Assembly: GCF_023518235.1 (NCBI RefSeq)
Contig: NZ_CP090423.1
Coordinates: 868,001-932,000 of the forward strand
DNA: 64,000 nucleotides
Source of the DNA: Stenotrophomonas maltophilia
GTDB taxonomy: Bacteria; Pseudomonadota; Gammaproteobacteria; Xanthomonadales; Xanthomonadaceae
Direction of reading: 5' to 3'
Part shown: piece after piece, positions 52,507 through 61,586 of the stretch
How the letters are laid out: every line of letters begins with the position of its first letter
Position numbering within the stretch: the stretch's first letter is position 1
The notes under the pieces: model-generated
Seen by the model: only the letters and a program-made list of their open reading frames with translations
Databases searched by the model: none
What the model was told of the DNA's origin: nothing
Position numbers and translations under genes: made by a program

Positions 52507-53511
52507 ATGAAATCCGCATTCGATTCAATCAAGGCGATGTTGCTGGTGCTGTGCACCGGGTTGGCTACGGTCGGCAGTGCCTTCGCTGCCGCGCCGGCCG
52601 GGCACTGGGACATCGCCCTGTACGGCAATCTGTTCGGTGCCCGCGAATATCAGGTCTGGGTACCGGCCGGCTATGACGGCGCCCAGCCATTACCGCTGCT
52701 GCTGGTCCTGCACGGCTGCGTCAACGGCCCGAACCTGATGGGCGAGGCCTCTGGGTTCAACGATGTGGCCGACACCGAGGGCTTCCTCGTGGTCTATCCA
52801 CGGCAGAACGTCGCCTCCAACCCGGCGCGCTGCTGGAACTGGCAGCTGCCGATCAACCAGGCCCGCGACAGCGGCGAGCCGTCGATCCTGGCCGGCATCG
52901 TCGACAAGGTGAAGGCCGACTACAGCGTGGATCCGCATCGGGTCTATGTGACCGGCATTTCGGCCGGCGGTGCGATGACCTCGATCATGCTCGCCTGCTA
53001 CTCGGATGTGTTCGCCGCCGGCGCCATCCATTCCGGCGGCATGTTCAAGGGCGCCACCACCATTTCCGGCAGCGCGTATGCGTTGCTGGCCGGCAGCATC
53101 CATTCGCCGGACAGCAACGGGCGCCTGGCCTGGCAGTGCTCGGGCTCGCCCTCGCCACGGCCGCTGCCGGTTCTGGTCTTCCATGGCAGCGCCGATCTCA
53201 CCGTCAACCCGGTGAACGGGCAGCAGGCCGTGCGCCAGTTCCTGCAGACCAACGACCTGGCTGATGATGGCCTGGACAACGATTCGGTGAAGTACCGGCC
53301 GACCAGTACCTACCAGGGCCAAGTACCGGATGGGCGCGCCTACACCGTGGATACCTACCGCTACGGCGGCCGCACGCTGGCCCAGCATTATGTGGTGCAG
53401 GGCATGGGCCATGCCTGGAGTGGCAGCCAGTCGGGCCTGCCCTTCACCGACCCGAAGGGGCCCGATGCCACGCTGATCACCTGGTTGTTCCTGAAGGATT
53501 ACCAGCGCTGA
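52507..53511 (+). CDS. Secreted PHB-depolymerase-family esterase
   Basis: 334 residues with a signal peptide to about SAFAAAP. Catalytic triad: Ser152 in GISAGG, Asp230 in VFHGSADLTVNP, His302 in QGMGHAWSG; oxyanion LHGCVNGP. This is the catalytic domain of extracellular poly(3-hydroxybutyrate) depolymerase-like esterases (feruloyl and acetylxylan esterases are relatives). No substrate-binding domain is attached, so soluble oligomers are more likely substrates than granules. AGGAGG precedes the ATG. Divergent from the TonB receptor, sharing its control region. Confidence 0.88.
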   Translation: MKSAFDSIKAMLLVLCTGLATVGSAFAAAPAGHWDIALYGNLFGAREYQVWVPAGYDGAQPLPLLLVLHGCVNGPNLMGEASGFNDVADTEGFLVVYPRQNVASNPARCWNWQLPINQARDSGEPSILAGIVDKVKADYSVDPHRVYVTGISAGGAMTSIMLACYSDVFAAGAIHSGGMFKGATTISGSAYALLAGSIHSPDSNGRLAWQCSGSPSPRPLPVLVFHGSADLTVNPVNGQQAVRQFLQTNDLADDGLDNDSVKYRPTSTYQGQVPDGRAYTVDTYRYGGRTLAQHYVVQGMGHAWSGSQSGLPFTDPKGPDATLITWLFLKDYQR

Positions 53512-53636
53512 GCGAGCGGGCAGGCTTGAGCGCCGGGTTGAGGCGGTCGGCCGCGGGTGGCGGATGGCACCTGCGGCCGTCGCCGCCGATCCGATATCGT
53601 GAGCGCCCGTTTCCACGCCTTCGCAAGTGCACACGC

Positions 53637-54803
53637 ATGGACGCCACACCGAACACGGCCCGAAACCGATGGAGGCTTCACGCCGTCGTCCTGTCCGCCG
53701 CACTGCTGGCCGCCGGCTGCGCCGATACAGCGGTGCCGGCCCAGGATCCGGGTGCGGATATCGAAGCGGTGGCCCAGACCCTGATCGAGCAGCCATTGCT
53801 GCACTCGACCTCGATCGGCGTTGTCCACCGTGGCCAGACGTTCATCCGTCATCGCGGCGCCATGCAGTCCGGAAAACCCGGTGCGCCGACCGATGCCACC
53901 CTCTATGAGATCGGCTCGTTGAGCAAGACCCTGGCCGGCACGCTGGTGGCCAATGCGGTGCTGGAAGGCAAGCTGGGGCTGGATGACGACGTTCGCACCT
54001 ACCTGCAGGGCGACTATCCGAACCTGCAGTACCAGGGCGCGCCGATCCGCATCCGCCACCTGCTGACGCACACCAGTGGCCTGCCGAACATGCTGCCGGA
54101 GCGCGCGAACACGATACTGGCCGACTTCACCGATCACCGCACACCGGCTGAGCTCAATGCCCTCTACGCCGGTTACGGCAAGGCCGATTTCCTCAGCGAT
54201 CTGCACGCCGTGCGGATTCCCCGGGCGCCGGGCAAGGAGTACGCGTACTCCAGCGCCGGATCCCAGTTGACCGCGCACATCCTGGAACGGGTCTATGGGC
54301 GTGACTATGAGGCGCTGCAACGTGCGTTCTTCAACACTGCCGCTGGAATGACCGGCGTTACGATCACCCTCGGTGACGCCGACGCATCACGACTTGCGGT
54401 CGGCTACCACAGCGACAATCCGGTGCCGACCACACCCATGCCGGAGTTGCCATGGGGCGCATCCGGCAACGTGAAGGCCACCGTGCCCGACATGGTGAAG
54501 TACCTGCAGTTCCAACTGGCCAACGGGCCGGTGGTGAAGGAGTCGCACCGCGCCCTGGCCCGGTTCGACGACGAATCCAGCATCGGCTACTTCTGGAACA
54601 TCGTTGCCGGCGATCCGCTGACGGGCACCTACTATGCCCATCATGGCGGCGTGCCCCGCTCGCAGTGCTACATCTACATCATGCCCAAGCACGACCTGGG
54701 CATCTTCGTCATCACCAACCAGAGTGGCGAGCAGACCGCGCACGCCATGGAAGCGGCGATTGACACCCTGGTCGAGCGGATCGGCGCGCGCAACCGGCGA
54801 TAG
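53637..54803 (+). CDS. Lipoprotein serine hydrolase, beta-lactamase class C-like
   Basis: 388 residues. The signal peptide ends in a lipobox (LLAAGC, Cys28), so it is predicted to be lipid-anchored. SxxK motif at Ser94-Lys97 (SLSK), and HTSGLP is typical of the family. The second motif is YSS at 204-206 instead of YxN; the KTG-like position appears as HHGG (YYAHHGGVPRS). This pattern fits esterases and peptidases of the family better than true beta-lactamases. It stands alone between the esterase and the ArsB-like gene. Confidence 0.82.
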   Translation: MDATPNTARNRWRLHAVVLSAALLAAGCADTAVPAQDPGADIEAVAQTLIEQPLLHSTSIGVVHRGQTFIRHRGAMQSGKPGAPTDATLYEIGSLSKTLAGTLVANAVLEGKLGLDDDVRTYLQGDYPNLQYQGAPIRIRHLLTHTSGLPNMLPERANTILADFTDHRTPAELNALYAGYGKADFLSDLHAVRIPRAPGKEYAYSSAGSQLTAHILERVYGRDYEALQRAFFNTAAGMTGVTITLGDADASRLAVGYHSDNPVPTTPMPELPWGASGNVKATVPDMVKYLQFQLANGPVVKESHRALARFDDESSIGYFWNIVAGDPLTGTYYAHHGGVPRSQCYIYIMPKHDLGIFVITNQSGEQTAHAMEAAIDTLVERIGARNRR

Positions 54804-54816
54804 AAGCGGCGCGCGG

Positions 54817-56064
54817 CTACAGCAACAGCAGCGCGCCGATCAATGCCGGCGGCATCACCAACACACCTACGCGCAGGAAGTCGAGCGCGCTGACATGCTC
54901 GCCTTCGCGGCGTAGCGCCACCAGCCACAGCATCGTGGCCAGCGAGCCGGTCACCGACAGGTTCGGGCCCAGGTCCACCCCGACCAACAGCGCTGCGCGC
55001 GTCTGTGCGGGCAGGTCAGCCATCTGGCCCAGCGAGCCGGCCGCCAGTCCGACCGGCAGGTTATTTGCCACGTTGCTGAGCAAGGCAGCTGCGCCACCGG
55101 CCAACCAGCCGGCCTGGCGCGGCGACGTCTGTGCCACCGCTTGCAACGCATCGGCCGCAGCCTGGATGACGCCGGTCTGCGCAACCGCTTCCACCAGCAC
55201 GAACAGGCCAGCCACCAGCGGCAACACGCCCCAGGACACATGCCGCAGCAGCGGTACAGGGCTGCGGCGCTGGCGGATGGCCACCACCGCCACGCTCAGC
55301 GCGCCCGCACAGAATGTGGCCAGACCGAGCGGGCCGTTCAGAGCCGAGGTCAGCAACAGTACGCTGCCGGTGAACAGCACGCCCCACGCGCTCAACCGGC
55401 CCCCCTCGGACAGCGGCCGGTGCTCGGGCGCCGCCACCAGCGGCTGGGCAATCTCGCGCCGATGCACCCAGCGCAGCACCAGGTAGGTGGCACCGATCGC
55501 GGCCAGCGAAGGCAACGCGAACTGCCCCAGCCACTGCAGCAGGGGCGGCATATGCGCGCCGTACACCACCAGGTTGGCCGGGTTGGAGATCGGCAGCACG
55601 AAGCTGGCCGCATTGGCGATGAACGCGCAGACGAACAGGTAGGGCAGGGGATTGGCGCGCGCCGTCTTGCAGGCGGCGTAGACGGCCGGCGTCAGCACCA
55701 CCGCCGTCGCATCGTTGGACAGGAACACGGTCACCACCGTGCCGACCAGGAACACCAGGTCGAACAAGCGCCGCCCCGAACCGCCGGCATGCCGGACCGC
55801 ATACAGCGCCAGCCAGTCGAACAGCCCTTCGCGCCGGGCCAGTTCGGCCAGCGTCATCATGCCGACCAGGAACAGGTAGACGTCGCGACCTTCGGCTGCT
55901 GCGCCCCAAGCCGTGGCGGCCGACACCGCTCCACTGAGCGTCAGGAGTGCGACAGCCGCCAGCGCCCACACATACTCCGGAATGCGCAACGGCCGGAACA
56001 GCAGTCCGACGGTGGCAATGGCTACGGCGGCCCAGATGATGAGGGAAGAAGAGGAGGTGAGCAT
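54817..56064 (-). CDS. ArsB/SLC13-type anion transporter
   Basis: 415 residues, about 11-12 membrane helices. ArsB/CitM-like (ion transporter superfamily) segments are FLSNDATAVVLTPAVYAAC (~118) and the matching second-half LLSNVANNLPVGLAA (~325), plus VDLGPNLSVTGSLATMLW. This twofold pattern is that of ArsB arsenite carriers. No arsR or arsC is nearby, so arsenite export is not assured. It follows the MFS gene by 13 bases and is probably co-transcribed. Confidence 0.8.
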   Translation of the reverse strand: MLTSSSSLIIWAAVAIATVGLLFRPLRIPEYVWALAAVALLTLSGAVSAATAWGAAAEGRDVYLFLVGMMTLAELARREGLFDWLALYAVRHAGGSGRRLFDLVFLVGTVVTVFLSNDATAVVLTPAVYAACKTARANPLPYLFVCAFIANAASFVLPISNPANLVVYGAHMPPLLQWLGQFALPSLAAIGATYLVLRWVHRREIAQPLVAAPEHRPLSEGGRLSAWGVLFTGSVLLLTSALNGPLGLATFCAGALSVAVVAIRQRRSPVPLLRHVSWGVLPLVAGLFVLVEAVAQTGVIQAAADALQAVAQTSPRQAGWLAGGAAALLSNVANNLPVGLAAGSLGQMADLPAQTRAALLVGVDLGPNLSVTGSLATMLWLVALRREGEHVSALDFLRVGVLVMPPALIGALLLL

Positions 56065-56077
56065 GCAGTGGGAGGTC

Positions 56078-57325
56078 TCAGCTGCGCTGCGGTGCGGATG
56101 CGCGGCCCGTCTCCGGTACGCGCATCGCCAGCAGGAACGCTCCCGCTGCAATCACGGCAAGTGCAAGGAAGGCGGCATCATACCCTGCGAACTGCACCAC
56201 CAGGCCTGCCAGGCCCGGACTGAATGCCGCGCCCACGCCGAACACCGTGGACACGGCGCCGAGCGTGACATTGAAGCGGCCGGTACCTTCGGTCAGGTCG
56301 CTGACGATCACCGGCAGCAGCGCGCCGAACAGGCCCGCGCCGATACCATCCAGCAACTGCACGCCCAGCAGCCATGTGGGTGCATCGGACAGGGGGTACA
56401 GCGCCGCGCGGATCGGCAGGATCAGGAAGCCTGCCAGCAGCAGCGGGCGCCGTCCCCATGTGTCTGCACGCGCCCCGACCAACCATGCCATCGGGATCAT
56501 CACCAGTTGCGCGGCCACGATGCACCCGGCCGTCATCGTGGTGGCCAGGGCGGGAGCGCTCAGCGCCAGTTTCTGGCCCACCAGCGGCAGCATCGCGGCA
56601 TTGGCCAGATGGAACAATGCGCAGCATGCGGCCAGCACCAGCAGGTTGCGGTCATGCAGCAGCAGTCGTGCCGACGCGGGCGCGTGATCGGTGTCGGTGG
56701 CAGCGTCCATGCCGCGTGCGCGCTGGTTGTCGATCGCCTGCCCGGGAATCGAACGCAGCGCCGCGAGGCTGGCCACGGTCAGCACTGCCATCAGCGGGAA
56801 GACCACCACCGGGCCCCACAGATAGGCCAGGGCACCGGCCAGCACGGCGGCCACTGCATTGCCGGCGTGGTTGAAGGTTTCATTGCGCCCCATCCGGCGG
56901 GCGAAGGCGCGGGGACCGCCTACACCCAGCGAGATGGCCGCGATCGCCGGCGCGATGACCGTAGCGGCCACTGCACTGAGCGCTTGGGTCAACGCGATCA
57001 GCGTGAACGAATGCATCCACGGCAACAGCAGGCAGGTGCCGGTGACCAGTATCGCGGCCAGCGCAAGCGCCGCCCGCTTTGCCGCGATGCGGTCCATCAA
57101 CGCACCGGCCGGGGTCTGGGTCAGCAGGGCGACCACCGCCGAGACCGTCATCACCGCACCGATGCTGGCCGGCTGCCAATGGTGCACAGCCAGCAGATAG
57201 ACCGCCAGATAGGGCCCCAGTCCGTCTCGGACGTCGGCGAGGAAGAAGTTCAGGCCATCCAGACCGCGCTCCGCGCGCGCGGCGATGGCAGGGGCAACTG
57301 GCAGTTCGGTCACGGGGCGATTCAC
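56078..57325 (-). CDS. MFS transporter
   Basis: 415 residues with 12 predicted helices and the central loop near residue 215. MFS motif A-like segments occur after helix 2 (GALMDRIAAKRAAL) and in the second half (GARADTWGRRPLLL). Such MFS proteins have been noted alongside ArsB-like genes. Substrate unknown. First gene of a two-gene unit with the ArsB-like transporter and divergent from the serine hydrolase at 57481, with the BlaI-type operator in the space between. Confidence 0.8.
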   Translation of the reverse strand: MNRPVTELPVAPAIAARAERGLDGLNFFLADVRDGLGPYLAVYLLAVHHWQPASIGAVMTVSAVVALLTQTPAGALMDRIAAKRAALALAAILVTGTCLLLPWMHSFTLIALTQALSAVAATVIAPAIAAISLGVGGPRAFARRMGRNETFNHAGNAVAAVLAGALAYLWGPVVVFPLMAVLTVASLAALRSIPGQAIDNQRARGMDAATDTDHAPASARLLLHDRNLLVLAACCALFHLANAAMLPLVGQKLALSAPALATTMTAGCIVAAQLVMIPMAWLVGARADTWGRRPLLLAGFLILPIRAALYPLSDAPTWLLGVQLLDGIGAGLFGALLPVIVSDLTEGTGRFNVTLGAVSTVFGVGAAFSPGLAGLVVQFAGYDAAFLALAVIAAGAFLLAMRVPETGRASAPQRS

Positions 57326-57432
57326 GGCTGCAACGGGTCGCCGGAGCGGGGGCGGGGCTGCGAAGTTATGCGGGTCAGGCTGTGATGATCGTGTCGCGCA
57401 TCCCGCGGCGTGACTTCAGGCACTGCAGATTA

Positions 57433-57446
57433 ACTACAGATGTAGT
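57433..57446. promoter_or_regulatory. BlaI/MecI-type operator
   Basis: ACTACAGATGTAGT has perfect 6-base arms and contains TACA-N2-TGTA, the BlaI/MecI/CopY-family core. It lies 34 bases upstream of the serine hydrolase ATG and 107 bases from the MFS start. No blaI or blaR gene is in the window, so the repressor would act in trans. Confidence 0.65.
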
Positions 57447-57480
57447 CATTCTGCTCCGGCACTCACCGAATGAGGCCATC

Positions 57481-58680
57481 ATGAAATCCGCACACAGGTT
57501 CTGCCACATACTCGCCTTGGCGCTGCTGATGCCGCTGTCGGCGCGGGCGGCCACGGCCGATGATGCGCTTGCCACGATCGACCGCAACGCCCGTGCAGCG
57601 CACTCCGATGCCGTGCTCGTCAGGCACGACGGGAAAACCCTGCTGGAACTGAAGCCTGCGTCTGGACAGGACAGCGTTCATCTGATGTCAGCCACCAAGT
57701 CGGTGATGGCGCTGGCCATCGGGCTGCTGCTGGACGACGGCAAGCTGGCCTCGATCGATGAACCGGTCAGCCGCATCTACCCCGAATGGAAACAGGGCCA
57801 GAAGCAGCACATCACCGTGCGCATGCTGCTGGACCACACCTCAGGCCTGCAGAACGTGGCCAATGCCGGCCAGGAGCTGGAAGGCGCGCCAGACCTGGTC
57901 AAGCTGGCCCTGGCTGCGGAGTTGAGCCATGCCCCCGGCACCACCTTCTCGTACAACAACAAGGCTACCAATCTGCTGCCAGGCATCGTGCAGCATCTGG
58001 CTGGTCAGCCGCTGGATGCGTATCTGCACGCACGTCTGTTCAAGCCGCTGGGCATCACCCACTACGCGTGGATGAAGGACGAGGCCGGCACCCCGTTGGG
58101 CATGGCCGGCCTGTCACTGCGAGCGACCGATCTGGCGGCCATCGGGCAACTGCTGCTGGATGACGGTGTGGCACCGGGTGGAACACGTTTGCTGAGCGCG
58201 CGATCAGTAGCACTTTTGACCGCTGAGAGTGCACGCTCGCCCGACGTGGGCCTGCTGTGGTGGCGGATTCCGGCTTGGGAGCGCTATCAGCTGAAGCCGC
58301 AGCTGGCCGATCTGTTGTCCGAACGCGGGGTGGAGGCCGGCGTGCAGGCGGCCCTGCAGTCCACCGCCGGGCGTACCTTCGACAGCAAGAACGCGCTGGT
58401 CGCTGCCTTGGCCGAACCACTGGGTCCTGAGTGGCCGCAACGCTATGGCACCGAAATCACCGGGCGCGGGCTCAAGCTCTCCGATCTCTACGACATCGCG
58501 CGTGGCCCGGTCGTTGGCTATGCCGCCAACGGCTATATGGGCCAGTACCTGCTGGTCATCCCCGAGCAGCGCGTAGTGGCGGTGCGGCTGATCCACAGGC
58601 GTGATACCCACGTTGCGCCACGCGACGACTACGGCGGCTTCTTCGCGGACGTCCTCCAGCTGGCGCAGGCCCTGCGCTGA
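57481..58680 (+). CDS. Exported serine beta-lactamase-like hydrolase
   Basis: 399 residues with a signal peptide to SARA. Ser70-x-x-Lys73 (SATK) and Tyr158-x-Asn160 (YNN) are intact, the two core motifs of class C beta-lactamases and penicillin-binding esterases; HTSGLQN is also present. The C-terminal motif equivalent to KTG is not obvious. A BlaI/MecI-type operator lies directly upstream, suggesting response to beta-lactams or cell-wall damage. Could be an esterase, a peptidase or a weak beta-lactamase; the sequence does not resemble known Stenotrophomonas L1 or L2 enzymes. Confidence 0.85.
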   Translation: MKSAHRFCHILALALLMPLSARAATADDALATIDRNARAAHSDAVLVRHDGKTLLELKPASGQDSVHLMSATKSVMALAIGLLLDDGKLASIDEPVSRIYPEWKQGQKQHITVRMLLDHTSGLQNVANAGQELEGAPDLVKLALAAELSHAPGTTFSYNNKATNLLPGIVQHLAGQPLDAYLHARLFKPLGITHYAWMKDEAGTPLGMAGLSLRATDLAAIGQLLLDDGVAPGGTRLLSARSVALLTAESARSPDVGLLWWRIPAWERYQLKPQLADLLSERGVEAGVQAALQSTAGRTFDSKNALVAALAEPLGPEWPQRYGTEITGRGLKLSDLYDIARGPVVGYAANGYMGQYLLVIPEQRVVAVRLIHRRDTHVAPRDDYGGFFADVLQLAQALR

Positions 58681-58807
58681 GGATCGGCACCCGCGGCACG
58701 CCAACGCATCCCACCGGGCGCCGTACCCCCTGTGCGATCCGGCAGGCGCCGGCTCCCAAGGCGCCCGGCCGCACCACTTCAACCAGGCGCGCAGACGCGC
58801 AATGCAC

Positions 58808-59842
58808 TCAGGCCGACAGCTCCTCACGCACGATCTTCGCCCCCGCGCTGAGTGAACGCAGCTTGCCGCGTGCCACCGCGCGCGGCAGCGGGGCCATGCC
58901 ACAGTTGGTGCTCGGGTAGAGCTTGTCGGCATCAACGAACTGCAGCGCCTTGCGCAGGGTGTTGGCTACGTCCTCTGGTGTTTCAACCGCGTGCGAGGCC
59001 ACATCGATGGCGCCCACCATCACCTTCTTGCCGCGCACCAGCTCGATCAGGTCGATCGGCACATGCGAGTTCTGGCATTCCAGCGAGATGATGTCGATGC
59101 TGGAGCGCTGCAGCTTCGGGAACGACTCTTCGTACTGGCGCCATTCCGAACCCAGCGTCTGCTTCCAGTCGGTGTTGGCCTTGATGCCGTAGCCGTAGCA
59201 GATGTGCACGGCGGTCTCGCACTTCAGCCCTTCAACCGCCCGTTCCAGCGCCGCCACGCCCCAGTCGTTCACTTCATCGAAGAACACGTTGAAGGCGGGC
59301 TCATCGAACTGGATGATGTCCACGCCGGCCGCCTCCAGTTCCTTCGCTTCCTCGTTGAGGATCTTCGCGAACTCCCAGGCCAGCTTCTCGCGGCTCTTGT
59401 AGTGGGCGTCGTACAGCGTGTCGATCATGGTCATCGGGCCGGGCAGCGCCCACTTGATCGGCTGCGCGGTCTGCCGGCGCAGGAACGTCGCGTCCTCCAC
59501 GAACACCGGCCTGGGGCGGCTGACCGCGCCGACCACGGTCGGCACGCTGGCGTCGTAGCGGTTGCGGATGCGCACGGTTTCGCGCTTCTGGAAGTCGACA
59601 CCACTGAGGTGCTCGATGAAGGTGGTCACGAAATGCTGCCGGGTCTGCTCGCCATCGCTGACGATATCGATGCCGGCGTGCTGCTGTTCCTGCAGCGAAA
59701 GGCGCAAGGCGTCCTGCTTGCCTTCGACCAGGCCGTCATCCTGCAGCTTCCAGGGTGACCACAGCGTTTCCGGCTCGGCCAGCCAGGAGGGCTTGGGCAG
59801 GCTGCCCGCGGTGGAGGTGGGGAGCAGTATCTTCGTCGGCAT
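58808..59842 (-). CDS. mesD: MesD-type core methionine synthase
   Basis: 344 residues, only the catalytic C-terminal half of MetE. Zinc ligands are visible: His213 and Cys215 (VHICYG), Glu255 (SLECQN) and Cys314 (STNCGM). Substrate residues FDEPAF (~179) and SDGEQTR (~62) are retained. Lack of the N-terminal MetE domain together with a neighbouring DUF1852 gene identifies it as MesD, which makes methionine from homocysteine without the folate-binding domain and needs MesX and oxygen. The methyl donor of this family is not settled. It follows mesX by 41 bases. Confidence 0.9.
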   Translation of the reverse strand: MPTKILLPTSTAGSLPKPSWLAEPETLWSPWKLQDDGLVEGKQDALRLSLQEQQHAGIDIVSDGEQTRQHFVTTFIEHLSGVDFQKRETVRIRNRYDASVPTVVGAVSRPRPVFVEDATFLRRQTAQPIKWALPGPMTMIDTLYDAHYKSREKLAWEFAKILNEEAKELEAAGVDIIQFDEPAFNVFFDEVNDWGVAALERAVEGLKCETAVHICYGYGIKANTDWKQTLGSEWRQYEESFPKLQRSSIDIISLECQNSHVPIDLIELVRGKKVMVGAIDVASHAVETPEDVANTLRKALQFVDADKLYPSTNCGMAPLPRAVARGKLRSLSAGAKIVREELSA

Positions 59843-59883
59843 TGCGGGGTGTGTCCTCGGGGGGGCGAATGAGAAGCGATGGA

Positions 59884-60861
59884 TCAGCGGGCGGCCCACT
59901 GCTCAAGCACGGCGCGGTACGGCTTGATGAAGTGTTCTTCGGTGAAGCGCCCCTGCTTGACCGCCAACTGGCTGCGCTCCTCGCGGTCGTAGACGATGCG
60001 GGTGGAGGAATAGTCCTGGTGCTTCAGGCTGGGCTGGTAGACCTTGCCGGCCACCGAATTGGCGTTGTAGATCTCCGGGCGGTAGATCTTCTGGAAGGCT
60101 TCCATGGTGCTGATGGTGCCGATCAGTTCCAGGTTGGAGTAATCGCCCAGCAGGTCGCCCTGGAAGTAGAAGGCCAGCGGCGCGACGCTGCCCGGCGGCA
60201 TGAAGTAGCGCACCTGCAGCCCCATCTTGTCGAAGTACTGGTCGGTGGCGGAGAACTCGCCCTGGCGGTATTCCACGCCCAGGATAGGGTGGTGGTTGCC
60301 GGTGCGGTGGTAGGTCTGGCTGCTGGACACGCTGATGCAGATCACCGGCGCCTTGCTGAAGTTGGCGCGGTAGGCCTCAGACTGCAGGAAGTGCTTGAAC
60401 AGCTTGCCGTGCAGGTCGCCGAAGCCTTCCGGAATGCCAAACGTCGCCTTGCCTTCATTGCTGGCTGGCAGCACCACGCTGAAGTCGTAGTCGCGCACAT
60501 AGGACGAGAAGTTGTTGCCGACGATGCCTTCGATGCGCGCGCCGGTGCAGGTATCGACGATGGTCGGCCGCAGCACCTCAATCAGCGGGAAAGGGTCTGC
60601 ATCGCTGGCGTCATCGATGTGCATCTCCACCGATATGATGTCCAGCTCAACGCTGTAGCGATCAGCGCCCGGGTTGTCCCAGTGCGCCAGATCGTTGAAG
60701 CGGTTGTTGATCATGCCCAGCGTGTTGCGCAGGTTCTGCTGGCGCGCGTCGCCTCGGGCCAGGTTGGCGAAATTGGTGGTGATGCGCGTGCCGTCAGCGG
60801 GTTGGTAATCCTCGTCGAAGGGAATGCGCGAGATGCGGAAGGTAAAGGTGTCGGTGGTCAT
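59884..60861 (-). CDS. mesX: MesX (DUF1852) methionine synthase partner
   Basis: 325 residues of the DUF1852 family, starting MTTDTFTFRISRIPFDEDY and containing PFPLIEVLRPTIVDTCTGAR (~112-131) and QTYHRTGNHHPILGVEYR (~190-207). DUF1852 is found next to core-MetE (MesD) genes and is required for their activity. It may supply or transfer the methyl group, or carry out an oxygen-dependent step. Followed by mesD, preceded by an FMN reductase that could provide reduced flavin. Confidence 0.9.
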   Translation of the reverse strand: MTTDTFTFRISRIPFDEDYQPADGTRITTNFANLARGDARQQNLRNTLGMINNRFNDLAHWDNPGADRYSVELDIISVEMHIDDASDADPFPLIEVLRPTIVDTCTGARIEGIVGNNFSSYVRDYDFSVVLPASNEGKATFGIPEGFGDLHGKLFKHFLQSEAYRANFSKAPVICISVSSSQTYHRTGNHHPILGVEYRQGEFSATDQYFDKMGLQVRYFMPPGSVAPLAFYFQGDLLGDYSNLELIGTISTMEAFQKIYRPEIYNANSVAGKVYQPSLKHQDYSSTRIVYDREERSQLAVKQGRFTEEHFIKPYRAVLEQWAAR

Positions 60862-60920
60862 GGGCGGCGTTCCGTGGTGCGGGGTTGCATCCGAAGGCAA
60901 AGGGGGAGGGCATTCGGCAT

Positions 60921-61511
60921 TCAGAGCGTGGCAACGGTCTCGGCCACGGCTGGCGCGCGACGGCGTGGCAGCGCCAGCAGCGGGAGCGCCCGCTGCACGG
61001 CCAGCCGCGCCCGCTCGATCAGGGCGTGGCTGTGCAGCCGGCCGTCGGCGAAATCGCGGTCGGTGGCGTACACGCCCAGCGGCAGAGTGCGGGCCTGGAA
61101 GAAGCTGAAGAGCGGCCGCAGCTGGTGGTCGATCATCAGCGCGTGGCGCTCGCTGCCGCCGGTGGCGGCCAGCAGGATCGGGGTATCGACCAGCGCGTCC
61201 TGGTCGATGAAGTCGAAGAAGTGCTTGAACAGGCCGGTGTATGAGCCGCGATAGACAGGCGTGGCCACCACCAACACATCGGCCTGTTCGACGCTGGCCA
61301 GCGCGTGCTGCACGGCGTCCGGCAGCTGCGAGCGCCACAGTGCACCGGCCAGCTGCGGGGCCAGCTGGCCCAGCTCGATCAGCTGCGGGTCGCTGGGCGT
61401 GTGCTCGCCGATCACATCGAGCAGGTGCTCGCACAGGGTGGCGGCCCGGGAGGGGCGCTGCAGTCCGCCGGAAACGGCGACGATACGAAGGGGGCGGGTA
61501 GGCGAAAGCAT
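60921..61511 (-). CDS. NAD(P)H-dependent FMN reductase (MsuE-like)
   Basis: 196 residues, flavodoxin-like. N-terminal FMN-phosphate motif VAVSGGLQRPSRAATL (~11-26) and VATPVYRGSYTGLFKHFFDF (~82-101) are characteristic of the MsuE/SsuE group. These reductases give free FMNH2 to two-component monooxygenases. In front of mesX-mesD (59-base gap) it suggests that the MesD/MesX reaction uses reduced flavin and oxygen. First gene of the unit, divergent from the LysR-type regulator. Confidence 0.85.
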   Translation of the reverse strand: MLSPTRPLRIVAVSGGLQRPSRAATLCEHLLDVIGEHTPSDPQLIELGQLAPQLAGALWRSQLPDAVQHALASVEQADVLVVATPVYRGSYTGLFKHFFDFIDQDALVDTPILLAATGGSERHALMIDHQLRPLFSFFQARTLPLGVYATDRDFADGRLHSHALIERARLAVQRALPLLALPRRRAPAVAETVATL

Positions 61512-61552
61512 GAGCCGATGCTAGCCACGCCCTTCCATGACGTAAAATGGTA

Positions 61553-61584
61553 TTACTTCACCAATCCATGAGCAGGATTCATCG
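61553..61584. promoter_or_regulatory. LysR-type binding region between methionine gene units
   Basis: The 75-base gap between divergent starts (61511 and 61587) is AT-rich for this genome and contains ATGA-N7-TCAT (61568-61582), a partial dyad similar to MetR boxes (TGAA-N5-TTCA). A second candidate dyad, GTAA-N7-TTAC, is at 61541-61555. Suggestive only. Confidence 0.35.
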
Positions 61585-61586
61585 TC

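Noticed and set aside
49935..52676. 913-residue plus-strand frame opposite the TonB receptor
   Set aside because: Antisense shadow of a receptor with a clear signal peptide, plug and barrel signature.
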